This document shows positions 7,872 to 14,590 of a stretch of 34,455 nucleotides of DNA, in pieces. The DNA comes from an uncultured Candidatus Actinomarina sp. (GTDB taxonomy: Bacteria > Actinomycetota > Acidimicrobiia > Actinomarinales > Actinomarinaceae): the NCBI GenBank assembly GCA_902622665.1, contig CACNQV010000007.1, positions 1 to 34,455 of the forward strand, written 5' to 3'. A model generated the notes under the pieces. The model was given only the letters and a program-made list of their open reading frames with translations. It ran no database searches and was not told the DNA's origin. A program made the translations under genes and the position numbers. Each line of letters opens with the position of its first letter. The stretch's first letter is position 1.

Positions 7872-8304
7872 AAGTATATATTTTATCAACGGTCCCAATC
7901 TTAATTTTTTAGGCGTGAGAGAAATTACACAATACGGTTCAACAAGCTATGATGAGTTAAAAAATTTAGTTAATTCTGAAGCTAAAAAGTTAAAAATTAA
8001 AACTGTTTTTTTTCAATCAAATATTGAAGGTGAAATTGTAAATTATATTCAAAACCTAATTAATGATAAAAATTCATGGATTGTAGTTAACCCTGGAGCA
8101 TATACACATACAAGTATTGCAATAAGGGACGCTCTGCAGATTTATGCACAAAACAATAAAATAGTTGAAGTTCATATTTCAGATATAAATCAAAGAGAAC
8201 AATTTAGAAAAACAAATTTAATTTCTGATATTTGTAATAAATCAATTGTTGGCAGAGGTGTGCAAGGATATATTGAAGCACTGGAGTATATTAATGAACA
8301 GTAA
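7867..8304 (+). CDS. aroQ: 3-dehydroquinate dehydratase, type II, with inferred ATT start
   Basis: Dehydrates 3-dehydroquinate to 3-dehydroshikimate through an enolate; this is the small dodecameric type. The family begins with a beta strand and GPNLNLLG. Here FINGPNLNFLGVRE is encoded from 7882, but the in-frame stretch from the upstream stop (7858-7860) to a GTG at 7915 has no ATG, GTG or TTG. GAGGTG (7854-7859) stands seven bases before an ATT at 7867, which would give a 145-residue protein of normal length starting at the expected place and overlapping the aroB stop. Starting at GTG 7915 would delete the essential N-terminal loop. Catalytic Arg and Tyr (VRE, QYGSTS), Asn/His (NPGAYTHTS), EVHISDI and the late Arg are all present. 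A sequencing error turning ATG into ATT cannot be excluded. Confidence 0.88.
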   Translation: MKSIYFINGPNLNFLGVREITQYGSTSYDELKNLVNSEAKKLKIKTVFFQSNIEGEIVNYIQNLINDKNSWIVVNPGAYTHTSIAIRDALQIYAQNNKIVEVHISDINQREQFRKTNLISDICNKSIVGRGVQGYIEALEYINEQ

Positions 8305-9115
8305 GCAAACAATTGCCTATCAAGGTTCATCTGGCTCATATTCAGAAGAACTTTTAAAAAAGGAATATCCAAATTATCTGTACCATCCAACTGAGACGTT
8401 TACTGAATTAATATCCTATGTAAAATCTGATTCTGGAATTGGATTATTGCCTGTTGAAAATTCAATCGCAGGTACTGTGAATGAAGCATATGAAGAGCTA
8501 ATAGATAGTGGTCTTAAAATACTTGCTGAATATGTGCTTAGAATTAACCACAGTTTAATAGGATTAGTTGGTTCAGATTTAGTAAATATTACAAATGTTA
8601 TTTCACACCCACAGGCATTACAGCAGTGCAGCAAGTTTATACAAAAGCATAACTTAAGAATCACTCCAGTCTTTGATACTGCCGGAAGTGTATTTGAAAT
8701 TTTAGAAAATAATGAACTAACTACGGCTGCGATTGCAGGAGATCATTTTGAAAGTGATGAAAGGTTCTTGATTTTAGAAAAAAATATATCAAATCATGAA
8801 GAAAATTATACAAGATTTCTTCTTATTGGAAATTTAGATTTAGATCAGAATCAAGTTAAAAATAAGTTTTCATCAGTGCTTATATCTGATGATAAGCCAG
8901 GCTCTCTATTACAGTCTTTGAATATTTTTAGTGACCTTGATATAAACCTTACAAAACTTGAATCACGACCAATACTGGGAAGACCCTGGGAGTATAAATT
9001 TTATATTGATTATGAATTAGAAAATTTGGAAAAACAATTTGAGCTTGAGGAAAAAATAAGTAAAGTTTGTAAAGAATTTAAGCTCTTGGGACATTATCCA
9101 AAAGCTATTCAGTAA
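8294..9115 (+). CDS. pheA: Prephenate dehydratase with C-terminal ACT domain
   Basis: Decarboxylates and dehydrates prephenate to phenylpyruvate for Phe synthesis. The ATG at 8294 is chosen because TGGAG (8282-8286) lies seven bases upstream and the product then begins MNSKQTIAYQGSSGSYSE as in the family. The catalytic domain (about residues 1-180) shows LPVENSIAGTV, SHPQALQQC, TAGSV and the TRF catalytic motif in NYTRFLLIG. The ACT domain that follows has KPGSLLQSL and LESRP, the Phe-binding motifs of feedback-inhibited enzymes. At 273 residues with no fused mutase, it relies on AroH for prephenate. It is the last gene of the operon, overlapping aroQ by 11 bases. Confidence 0.95.
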   Translation: MNSKQTIAYQGSSGSYSEELLKKEYPNYLYHPTETFTELISYVKSDSGIGLLPVENSIAGTVNEAYEELIDSGLKILAEYVLRINHSLIGLVGSDLVNITNVISHPQALQQCSKFIQKHNLRITPVFDTAGSVFEILENNELTTAAIAGDHFESDERFLILEKNISNHEENYTRFLLIGNLDLDQNQVKNKFSSVLISDDKPGSLLQSLNIFSDLDINLTKLESRPILGRPWEYKFYIDYELENLEKQFELEEKISKVCKEFKLLGHYPKAIQ

Positions 9116-10184
9116 TTCTCCACTGAATACCTTGTTCAGAATCTTCTATTTGCAAACCAGAAGATTCTAATATATCTCGAACTTCATCAGAAAGCTTGTA
9201 ATTTTTTTCGTTTCTTAACTTTGACCTTAGTAATATTAGTTTTTCAACTAAAATTTCAAAACGTTCGGTATTCTTCTTATTGGATTCTATCTGAATTTCT
9301 AAATTAGCAATTTCTTTTAAAGTAGATTTATCTATCGAATTTGCCTCAGTTTCAACATTATCTATTTTCTTGACAGAGCCATTTTTTTCTGAAACCAATA
9401 GCTTTTGTAGAATATCTAAACTTTCTTCAGAATCTTTTTCGAAGACATGAGTCCCTTCTTTGTTTAAAATAGTTACATTTCCTAATCCAACAACTTTAAA
9501 TGTTTCATTTTTTCCAGAAATTATTAAGGCAGTATGTTCATCGATGCCAAGAATGTTTGAATAAGACTTATCTAAAAGTGTCTTCATTCTATTTTCGCCA
9601 ACATAACTAAAGCTTGTATCATGATTTCCACCCTCTGCATTATTAAAGTGAGGAACTACTGTACAAGATAGACCGTAAACATCTAATAAATTTAATCCTT
9701 TTTCCCAATAAGGGTCTTTACCTACTTTATAAATTTCGTAAACCGGCAGTGTATGTTCTCCAAGAGTAGAGGCTGCTGCACTTGCAAATAAGCTTTTACC
9801 ACCCTTTATCAGATGATTTTTTAAAGTTTGTTCAAACTCATTACCATGCCATAATTTGCTTGCATAACTTGGACTTCCTGGTCCAGCAAAAATAAATGAT
9901 GCACTTTCTAATAATTGAATTGATTTAAAGAAAGATTTTGTATTTAGCTCCTCAATTTTCCTGTAACTAGCTAGTTTCATTTCAACATTTAAACTTACTT
10001 TGTAAAAGTCTATAATTTTTTCAACGAGCTGATTAGCATTTTCTTGAAACCCAAATGGTGAGTCAATCATAAAAATACTTGAAGAATCATCTAATCCTTC
10101 AAGCAGTTCTCTATGGACACTAACTAAATTAGGACTCGTTTCACCTGATCCTAAAATAGCTAATGATCCTAAAGCGTTTTTCAT
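9105..10184 (-). CDS. Peptidase-S51/cyanophycinase-like protein fused to a CysRS-type C-terminal tail
   Basis: Function unknown. Residues 1 to about 245 resemble the class-I glutamine-amidotransferase-like fold of peptidase S51: LAILGSGETSP at the start, FMIDSPFGFQ, FAGPGSPSYASKLW, SAAASTLGEHTLPVYEIYKVG, VVPHFNNAEGG and LGIDEHTALI. The nucleophile motif usually written GxSAGA reads ASAAAS here, so peptidase activity is uncertain. After a polar linker and coiled region, residues of about 285-359 resemble the last domain of cysteinyl-tRNA synthetase, with NYKLSDEVRDILESSGLQIE and EQGIQWR. The ATG at 10184 follows TATAAT by six bases and fits leaderless translation; an upstream TTG at 10214 is less likely. 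The end overlaps pheA by 11 bases, tail to tail. Confidence 0.75.
   Translation of the reverse strand: MKNALGSLAILGSGETSPNLVSVHRELLEGLDDSSSIFMIDSPFGFQENANQLVEKIIDFYKVSLNVEMKLASYRKIEELNTKSFFKSIQLLESASFIFAGPGSPSYASKLWHGNEFEQTLKNHLIKGGKSLFASAAASTLGEHTLPVYEIYKVGKDPYWEKGLNLLDVYGLSCTVVPHFNNAEGGNHDTSFSYVGENRMKTLLDKSYSNILGIDEHTALIISGKNETFKVVGLGNVTILNKEGTHVFEKDSEESLDILQKLLVSEKNGSVKKIDNVETEANSIDKSTLKEIANLEIQIESNKKNTERFEILVEKLILLRSKLRNEKNYKLSDEVRDILESSGLQIEDSEQGIQWRITE
9106..9129. other. Inverted repeat across the two facing stop codons of pheA and the S51-like gene
   Basis: TATTCAGT (9106-9113) and ACTGAATA (9122-9129) can pair as an 8-bp stem with an 8-base loop in either transcript. No T run follows, so it is not a standard intrinsic terminator; it could be an RNA 3'-end structure or chance. 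Confidence 0.35.
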
Positions 10185-10190
10185 GAATCT

Positions 10191-10229
10191 ATTATATATT
10201 TTTTTTGTACACAACTAAAGGTGTATAAT
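10191..10229. promoter_or_regulatory. Divergent leaderless promoters (two TATAAT boxes)
   Basis: On the minus strand TATAAT (10191-10196) is followed by six bases and the ATG at 10184. On the plus strand TATAAT (10224-10229) is followed by six bases and the ATG at 10236. Both spacings place the transcription start at or next to the A of the ATG. No clear -35 boxes are seen. Confidence 0.7.
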
Positions 10230-10235
10230 TTAAAC

Positions 10236-11234
10236 ATGGCAAGTTTATTAGCTTTAATTCTTGAAAAATTTACAATCGAAATAATTCCTAGACTTCCATT
10301 GTTTCTTAGGACACCATTGTATGTAAATATATTAAAACTTAGAAAAGTTCGTGATCGAATTAGGCTCGACGTAACAAGAAAAAATCCTACATTTCAAGAC
10401 CGTTTAGATTATGCAATTGATTCAAGAGCAAATCTGAATAATTCAGGTGAAAGAATATTACCTTTTAATGATGAAGTTAAAATTGAAGAAATTGGGGATT
10501 CTCCTATAAAAATTTATAAATTTACTCCAAAAAATGCAGAGACCGGAAAGTATGGTGTTTATTTTCATGGAGGAGGATATTTTGCGGGGAGCATTAAATC
10601 ACATAAAAATTTTGTTTCAATAATTTCTCAAAAATCAAATTTAGTAATTTATTTTTTTGAATATAGGCTTAGTCCAGAGCATAACTTTCCTGCTGCACAT
10701 GAAGATGCAAAGATAGCTGTAGAATTTATTGATGCTCTTCATAAAGATGAGCACTCAATTTGGATGGGTGAATCAGCTGGAGGAGGTTTAGCAACAGGGC
10801 TTGTGGTAGATGATGGGTTTATTTATAATCCTGACAGTCTCATTTTGCTTTCGCCCTGGCTTGATTTATCAGATGGATTTCAAGATAAAAGATTTTTTAA
10901 AAACAGAGATGTAACAATAATTATTGAAGGAATGTATGAGGTTGGAGAGTTTTACGCAGGAGAGTACAGCACCACAAATCCAGTGTTATCTCCAGTTTAT
11001 GCTGATATAAATAGTTTTCCAGACACTTTAATACAAGTATGCTCAGATGAATTACTTTACAATGATGCAATTGAATTTGTTAAAAAATTAAGAGACAAAA
11101 ATACAAATGTCCAACTTCAAACTTGGGATAAACTCTGGCATGCATGGCACTTTTTTCCAATTAAGGAAGCTTTTGAAGCCATAGATAATATAGCTGAATA
11201 TATTAAGTCTACAGAACTTCACTCTTCTAAATGA
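10236..11234 (+). CDS. Alpha/beta-hydrolase, hormone-sensitive-lipase (family IV) type esterase
   Basis: Probable carboxylesterase acting on short-chain esters; the substrate cannot be told. The 332-residue product has the oxyanion motif HGGGY (His111), YRLSPEHNFPAAHED, the nucleophile elbow GESAGG (Ser180), an acid motif near VCSDELLYND and a C-terminal catalytic His in LWHAWHFF. The ATG at 10236 is preferred over GTG 10221 because TATAAT lies at 10224-10229, leaving a leaderless start. No signal peptide is obvious, although residues 1-30 are hydrophobic in part and could associate with the membrane. The 3' end overlaps the facing ABC ATPase gene by 16 bases. Confidence 0.85.
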   Translation: MASLLALILEKFTIEIIPRLPLFLRTPLYVNILKLRKVRDRIRLDVTRKNPTFQDRLDYAIDSRANLNNSGERILPFNDEVKIEEIGDSPIKIYKFTPKNAETGKYGVYFHGGGYFAGSIKSHKNFVSIISQKSNLVIYFFEYRLSPEHNFPAAHEDAKIAVEFIDALHKDEHSIWMGESAGGGLATGLVVDDGFIYNPDSLILLSPWLDLSDGFQDKRFFKNRDVTIIIEGMYEVGEFYAGEYSTTNPVLSPVYADINSFPDTLIQVCSDELLYNDAIEFVKKLRDKNTNVQLQTWDKLWHAWHFFPIKEAFEAIDNIAEYIKSTELHSSK

Positions 11235-11965
11235 TGAAGTGCAAATCCAAAAGGTAATTCGAGTCTATTATCAGACATAACCTTTTCATTTTTTAGAATT
11301 CTATAAGTTTCATCATCTGCAGTAATTTTTCCATCGTTTAAAATTATACTTCTATTGCATATTTCTAATGCCATTGGTAAATCATGAGTCACAAGGATAA
11401 CTGAAACTTCTAAATTTTTAAGTATATCTATAAGCTCTCTTCTTGATGCAGGATCTAAGTTTGAACTCGGTTCATCCAAAACTAGTAATTCAGGCTCTGA
11501 AGCAAGAACGCTAGCTATTGCTACCTTTCTTTTTTGACCAAAGCTTAGATGATGAGGTGGTTTGTCTTTAAATTGTAACATTTTGACTTGTTCAAGTGCT
11601 TTAATTGAATTTTTCTTGACTAATTCGTCACTAAATCCAAAATTTTTTGGTCCAAACATTACATCTTCCAGCACAGTTGGCATAAAAAGTTGATCATCAG
11701 GATCCTGAAAAACCAAACCTACAGACTTTCTAATTTGAGAGATATTTTCATCTGAAAAAGGCTTTTCATTTAATGTAATTTGTCCGTTTAAGTCACCTAG
11801 AATGCCATTTAAATGAAGAATGAGAGTAGTTTTACCTGCTCCATTTGGCCCCAGCACAGCAAGTCTTTCCCCTTTTGATAAGCTTAGATTTATATTTTCG
11901 AGAGCTTTAAATCCATCTGGGTATTCAAAACTCAAATTATTTACATTTAGGTATTGCTTATTCAT
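11219..11965 (-). CDS. cbiO: ECF/CbiO-type ABC transporter ATP-binding protein
   Basis: ATPase subunit of an energy-coupling-factor type importer. In its 248 residues it has Walker A GPNGAGKTT (near 39), the Q-loop VFQDPDDQLF characteristic of CbiO/EcfA proteins, the ABC signature LSFGQKRKVAIA, Walker B LLVLDEP and the switch THD. It overlaps the T-component gene by four bases (ATGA at 11962-11965), so the two are co-translated. The Fur-family regulator two genes upstream and the His-rich T component suggest a transition metal (zinc, nickel or cobalt) rather than a vitamin. No substrate-binding S component (CbiM/NikM type) is found nearby. Confidence 0.9.
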   Translation of the reverse strand: MNKQYLNVNNLSFEYPDGFKALENINLSLSKGERLAVLGPNGAGKTTLILHLNGILGDLNGQITLNEKPFSDENISQIRKSVGLVFQDPDDQLFMPTVLEDVMFGPKNFGFSDELVKKNSIKALEQVKMLQFKDKPPHHLSFGQKRKVAIASVLASEPELLVLDEPSSNLDPASRRELIDILKNLEVSVILVTHDLPMALEICNRSIILNDGKITADDETYRILKNEKVMSDNRLELPFGFALHHLEE

Positions 11966-12726
11966 AGAGCGAGCCTATCAACAATACAAATTACAACTGA
12001 GAATATAGAAATTAGCAGAATTAAATTAGATGAATTAAATTGTCGTGCCTCTAGTTCTAATGTTCCTCTGAAACCCCGAGAAATCATTGAATTGTAAACT
12101 CTTTCTCCTCTTTCATACCCTCTTATTAAGAGAGCACCCGATGCAAATGCAAGTGGCTTTAATGTTCTTAACCCTTTTTCGGAATAACCTCTCGAGCGCA
12201 TAGATATTTTTACTCTTTTTACTTCGTCAATAAATACATCAATATATCTGATTGCAAAAGAAAATATAGAAATTAACAAAGGCGAAACTTTAAGTATTTG
12301 TAATCCATAAATTATTTCAATATTAGACGTAGTGGCTGTAAGAACAATTGCTAAAGTGACACAGAGAGTTATTTTAATCAGAATTGATATCATTTCGTCG
12401 ACTCCAGTTTTGTAAATACTCAAACTAAATAAAGTGGTTAAAATTTCTCCGTTCCCTTTACTTATAAACGGCAAAAATAAAGCGAATAATATGAACGGTA
12501 TATCTATTGAAAGTCTTTTTAAATACGTTTTGGGTTGTAATTTTGAAATAATCAACAATCCTGCAACTATTAATGCCTGTAATAAAATCAAAACATTATT
12601 TTCTAAACTCAAAAAAGCAATAGAAAGAATAATTGCAAAAAAAGAAATTAATTTTATTTCAGGTTTGATTTTTACTAAATACGAGTCACTATGAGTTTCT
12701 AAATGATGAGAATGGGATGTTTCCAT
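11962..12726 (-). CDS. cbiQ: ECF transporter T component (CbiQ-like), His-rich N-terminus
   Basis: Transmembrane coupling subunit that joins the ATPase to a substrate-binding membrane protein. The 254 residues contain several hydrophobic segments (about 25-60, 70-90, 110-130, 145-165 and the C-terminal 20) and the two coupling-helix motifs of the family, SMRSRGYSEKG and MISRGFRG. The first 14 residues, METSHSHHLETHSD, contain four His and may bind metal. It lies 39 bases downstream of the Fur-family gene. A perfect 7-1-7 inverted repeat 15 bases before its ATG looks like that regulator's operator, suggesting metal-dependent repression. Confidence 0.85.
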   Translation of the reverse strand: METSHSHHLETHSDSYLVKIKPEIKLISFFAIILSIAFLSLENNVLILLQALIVAGLLIISKLQPKTYLKRLSIDIPFILFALFLPFISKGNGEILTTLFSLSIYKTGVDEMISILIKITLCVTLAIVLTATTSNIEIIYGLQILKVSPLLISIFSFAIRYIDVFIDEVKRVKISMRSRGYSEKGLRTLKPLAFASGALLIRGYERGERVYNSMISRGFRGTLELEARQFNSSNLILLISIFSVVICIVDRLAL

Positions 12727-12741
12727 ATTTGTATATCTTAA

Positions 12742-12756
12742 TGCAAATAATTTGCA
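12742..12756. promoter_or_regulatory. Fur/Zur-family operator before cbiQ
   Basis: TGCAAATAATTTGCA is a perfect 7-1-7 inverted repeat, the geometry of Fur-family boxes, and resembles the Zur consensus TGAAAATnATTTTCA. A further half-site ATTTGCA occurs at 12768-12774. It lies between a Fur-family gene and the metal-transporter gene, over the region expected to hold the cbiQ promoter. Confidence 0.65.
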
Positions 12757-12765
12757 ATAAAAGAT

Positions 12766-13176
12766 TTATTTGCAATTTTTACAAAATCCAGAATATATGA
12801 AGTGATTTGTTATCTCTCTAAAATTTGTTTTGCTTGTTATAAGATCGTTTACTTTTTTGGATGTTTTTATATCAAGATCTGAAATATCTCCACAAGATTC
12901 ACATACAATATGAATATTTGAGTGAACATCTTTCACAAAATACAAACCTGAACCGTGTACTTGGTGAGAATGTTCAATTAAGTTTATGTTTTCTAAAAGT
13001 TCTAATGTTCTGTATACAGTAGCTAAGTCTATATTTTTATCTTTTTTTAACGAAAGTTTGTGTAGTTCTTCAACAGTAAAATGTTTGTGTCCAGATGTTT
13101 CAAGAATTTTGCAAACAACTTCTCTTGCATTAGTTATTCTCTTGCCTCTTTTTCGTAATTCATTAACGAAATCCAT
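12766..13176 (-). CDS. Fur-family metal-responsive repressor (Zur likely)
   Basis: DNA-binding metalloregulator of 136 residues. The N-terminal winged helix has KRITNAREVVCKILE, HFTVEELH and LATVYRTLELLE, the family recognition-helix signature. The C-terminal dimerisation domain has the structural-zinc cysteines CESCG and CKNC. The ATG at 13176 is preferred over a TTG at 13206 because a TATACT box (13182-13187, minus strand) lies five bases upstream. It appears to be the first gene of a regulator-cbiQ-cbiO operon. Association with an ECF metal-importer module and a Zur-like box argues for zinc sensing, but iron, manganese or nickel cannot be excluded. Confidence 0.85.
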   Translation of the reverse strand: MDFVNELRKRGKRITNAREVVCKILETSGHKHFTVEELHKLSLKKDKNIDLATVYRTLELLENINLIEHSHQVHGSGLYFVKDVHSNIHIVCESCGDISDLDIKTSKKVNDLITSKTNFREITNHFIYSGFCKNCK

Positions 13177-13210
13177 ATTCAAGTATATTATATGTCTGAC
13201 GGGCAAAATT

Positions 13211-13684
13211 ATGAAAAAAAAGTTTCTTAGAATATTAAACAGATACAGTTTACTTTATCTCCCTACCGGATGGGTGCTTGGACTTGCTGTTATTTTTATT
13301 GCTTATGAACCAATTACTGTTCTTTACTTTTTGAGTTTATTTGTTTTAGGTATATTTGGGTTTCTGATTTTTTATACATCAAATAGAGACATGGTTGATG
13401 AATCTTATAATGTATCGGATTACCAATATTCAATAATTGAGTTTTACTCAGACTACTGACTAGGTTGTACTGCTTCAAAATTCATAGTTGATGAATTTAA
13501 AAAGAAAAATCCAGATGTTTTTTTTGTTTCTATAAATGCAAGTAAGCAAAAAGATCACAAGTTTATTGAAAGATATAAATTAAATAATACTCCAACGTAT
13601 GTATTGATTAATAATAAAGGCGAAAAAATTGGAAGAAGAGTTGGTACGTTTTATCCAAAGTATTTCGAAAATAAAATAGTCTAA
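13211..13684 (+). CDS. Membrane-anchored thioredoxin-like protein with in-frame TGA at CxxC (candidate selenoprotein)
   Basis: The frame from ATG 13211 encodes two hydrophobic segments (about residues 14-32 and 35-55), then a thioredoxin-type strand IIEFYSDY ending at TGA 13457-13459 (residue 83). The same frame stays open for another 74 codons and reads LGCTASKFIVDEF, a strand (VFFVSIN), then NNTPTYVLIN with the cis-proline (Pro128) and a final GEKIGRRVG, all expected of the second part of the fold. The TGA occupies the first Cys of CxxC, giving U-L-G-C if read as selenocysteine. TGA serves as a stop in trpS, sucD and livF here, so the code is standard. A stem-loop suited to a bacterial SECIS follows at 13478-13498. 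The alternative is a Cys-to-stop mutation or sequencing error. Likely role: thiol/selenol redox exchange at the membrane. Confidence 0.7.
13478..13498 (+). promoter_or_regulatory. Candidate bacterial SECIS stem-loop
   Basis: AAATTCAT (13478-13485) pairs perfectly with ATGAATTT (13491-13498) around the loop AGTTG, 18 bases after the TGA. Known bacterial SECIS elements lie at similar distance and have a G among the first two loop bases, as here. The stem is AU-rich, with a single GC pair; by rough estimate an 8-bp stem in such a stretch arises by chance at the 1-2 percent level. Confidence 0.5.
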
Positions 13685-14016
13685 GACACTTTATCACCAA
13701 GCTCAGCTTTATCTGATGGCTGAAGTAGTAAAACATCTCCATTTTTAGATATTGATCCTAGAACTAGGCATTCACTCATAAAAGTCCCTATTTGTTTACT
13801 TCCAAGATTTATAATTGCTACACAAGGCTTTTCTTTAAGTTCGTCTAAGTCATAGTTTGTTATTTGAGCACTTGTTTTTTTAGTACCAATTAAATCACCA
13901 AAATCTATGATTAATTTGTATGCTGGTTTTATAGCTTCTTTAAAAATTTCTGCGTTAATTATTTTTCCAACACGAATATCTAATTCAAAAAAATTAGTTG
14001 ATTTATCACTTTCCAT
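13681..14016 (-). CDS. csaA: CsaA-type tRNA-binding protein
   Basis: Small OB-fold protein of 111 residues related to the C-terminal tRNA-binding domain of MetRS and to EMAP II. Conserved blocks are FFELDIRVGKI, YKLIIDFG, KKTSAQIT, VAIINLGSKQIGTFMSECLVLG and GDVLLLQP. Bacillus CsaA has been described as both a tRNA-binding protein and a secretion chaperone; which role applies here is unknown. A TATGTT box (14023-14028, minus strand) six bases before the ATG suggests a leaderless transcript. Its stop overlaps the end of the thioredoxin-like gene by four bases, tail to tail. Confidence 0.9.
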   Translation of the reverse strand: MESDKSTNFFELDIRVGKIINAEIFKEAIKPAYKLIIDFGDLIGTKKTSAQITNYDLDELKEKPCVAIINLGSKQIGTFMSECLVLGSISKNGDVLLLQPSDKAELGDKVS

Positions 14017-14044
14017 ATAACAAACATAATTACATACTTAATTC

Positions 14045-14590
14045 ATGTCAAAATTATTAATTCTTAGCGCAGGAGTTAGCGAAGATTCATATAATACCAA
14101 ATTAGCAAAAAAGCTTAATAAATTTCTTAATGATGAAGGCTTATCTAATGAAATATATGAAAATCTTCATGAAGACATTCCATTTTTGCTAGATAACCAA
14201 GAAGATATTCCCAAAAAAATAATAAAAATGAGAAAATCTCTAGAAAGTGCAAATAAAATTGTAATTTTTAGTCCAGTTTATAATGGAGGATTTTTAGCAC
14301 ATTTAAAGAATACTCTTGATTGGCTATCCCTTTCTTATGAAGGTCATAAATACAATTCTTTATTCAAAGATAAAACAGTAGGAGTCATTACATCAGTGAG
14401 AGGTGGTGGCGGAAATGCTCAAAATGCATTTGACATACTAAGTGCACAATTAATTAATTATGGACTAAGAGTCTTTGAAGAATTTCATCTAATCACAAAT
14501 AAAGAACATCAAGTAGATGTTGAAATTGATGAAAATCAAAAAGTTTTTGAAAATATTACACAATATGTGAATAGATTTTTAGATTTTTAA
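14045..14590 (+). CDS. NAD(P)H-dependent FMN reductase, flavodoxin fold
   Basis: Probable FMN or quinone/azo reductase of 181 residues. The N-terminal strand LLILSAG with the following Ser/Asn-rich loop binds FMN phosphate. SPVYNGGFLAHLKNTLDW (near residue 77) is the family signature, usually TPEYNxS..LKNaiDW, and TSVRGGGGNAQ forms the second flavin loop. CATACT (14033-14038) stands six bases before the ATG, so leaderless translation is likely. It is divergent from csaA across a 28-base gap and overlaps plsC tail to tail by 12 bases. Substrate unknown. Confidence 0.83.
   Translation: MSKLLILSAGVSEDSYNTKLAKKLNKFLNDEGLSNEIYENLHEDIPFLLDNQEDIPKKIIKMRKSLESANKIVIFSPVYNGGFLAHLKNTLDWLSLSYEGHKYNSLFKDKTVGVITSVRGGGGNAQNAFDILSAQLINYGLRVFEEFHLITNKEHQVDVEIDENQKVFENITQYVNRFLDF

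Noticed and set aside
7857-7875. aroB-aroQ fusion by ribosomal frameshift
   Set aside because: Joining the frames needs a +1 shift with no clear slippery +1 site; a normal Shine-Dalgarno with a rare start codon explains the layout more simply.
12986-13210. Plus-strand open frame continuing upstream of the thioredoxin-like gene
   Set aside because: It is the shadow of the Fur-family gene on the opposite strand; the hydrophobic anchor and normal start lie at 13211.
13457-13459. Genetic code change with TGA read as an amino acid genome-wide
   Set aside because: trpS, sucD, icd-adjacent joints, livF, livG and several minus-strand genes end correctly at TGA, and Trp is written TGG throughout, so only this one TGA looks recoded.
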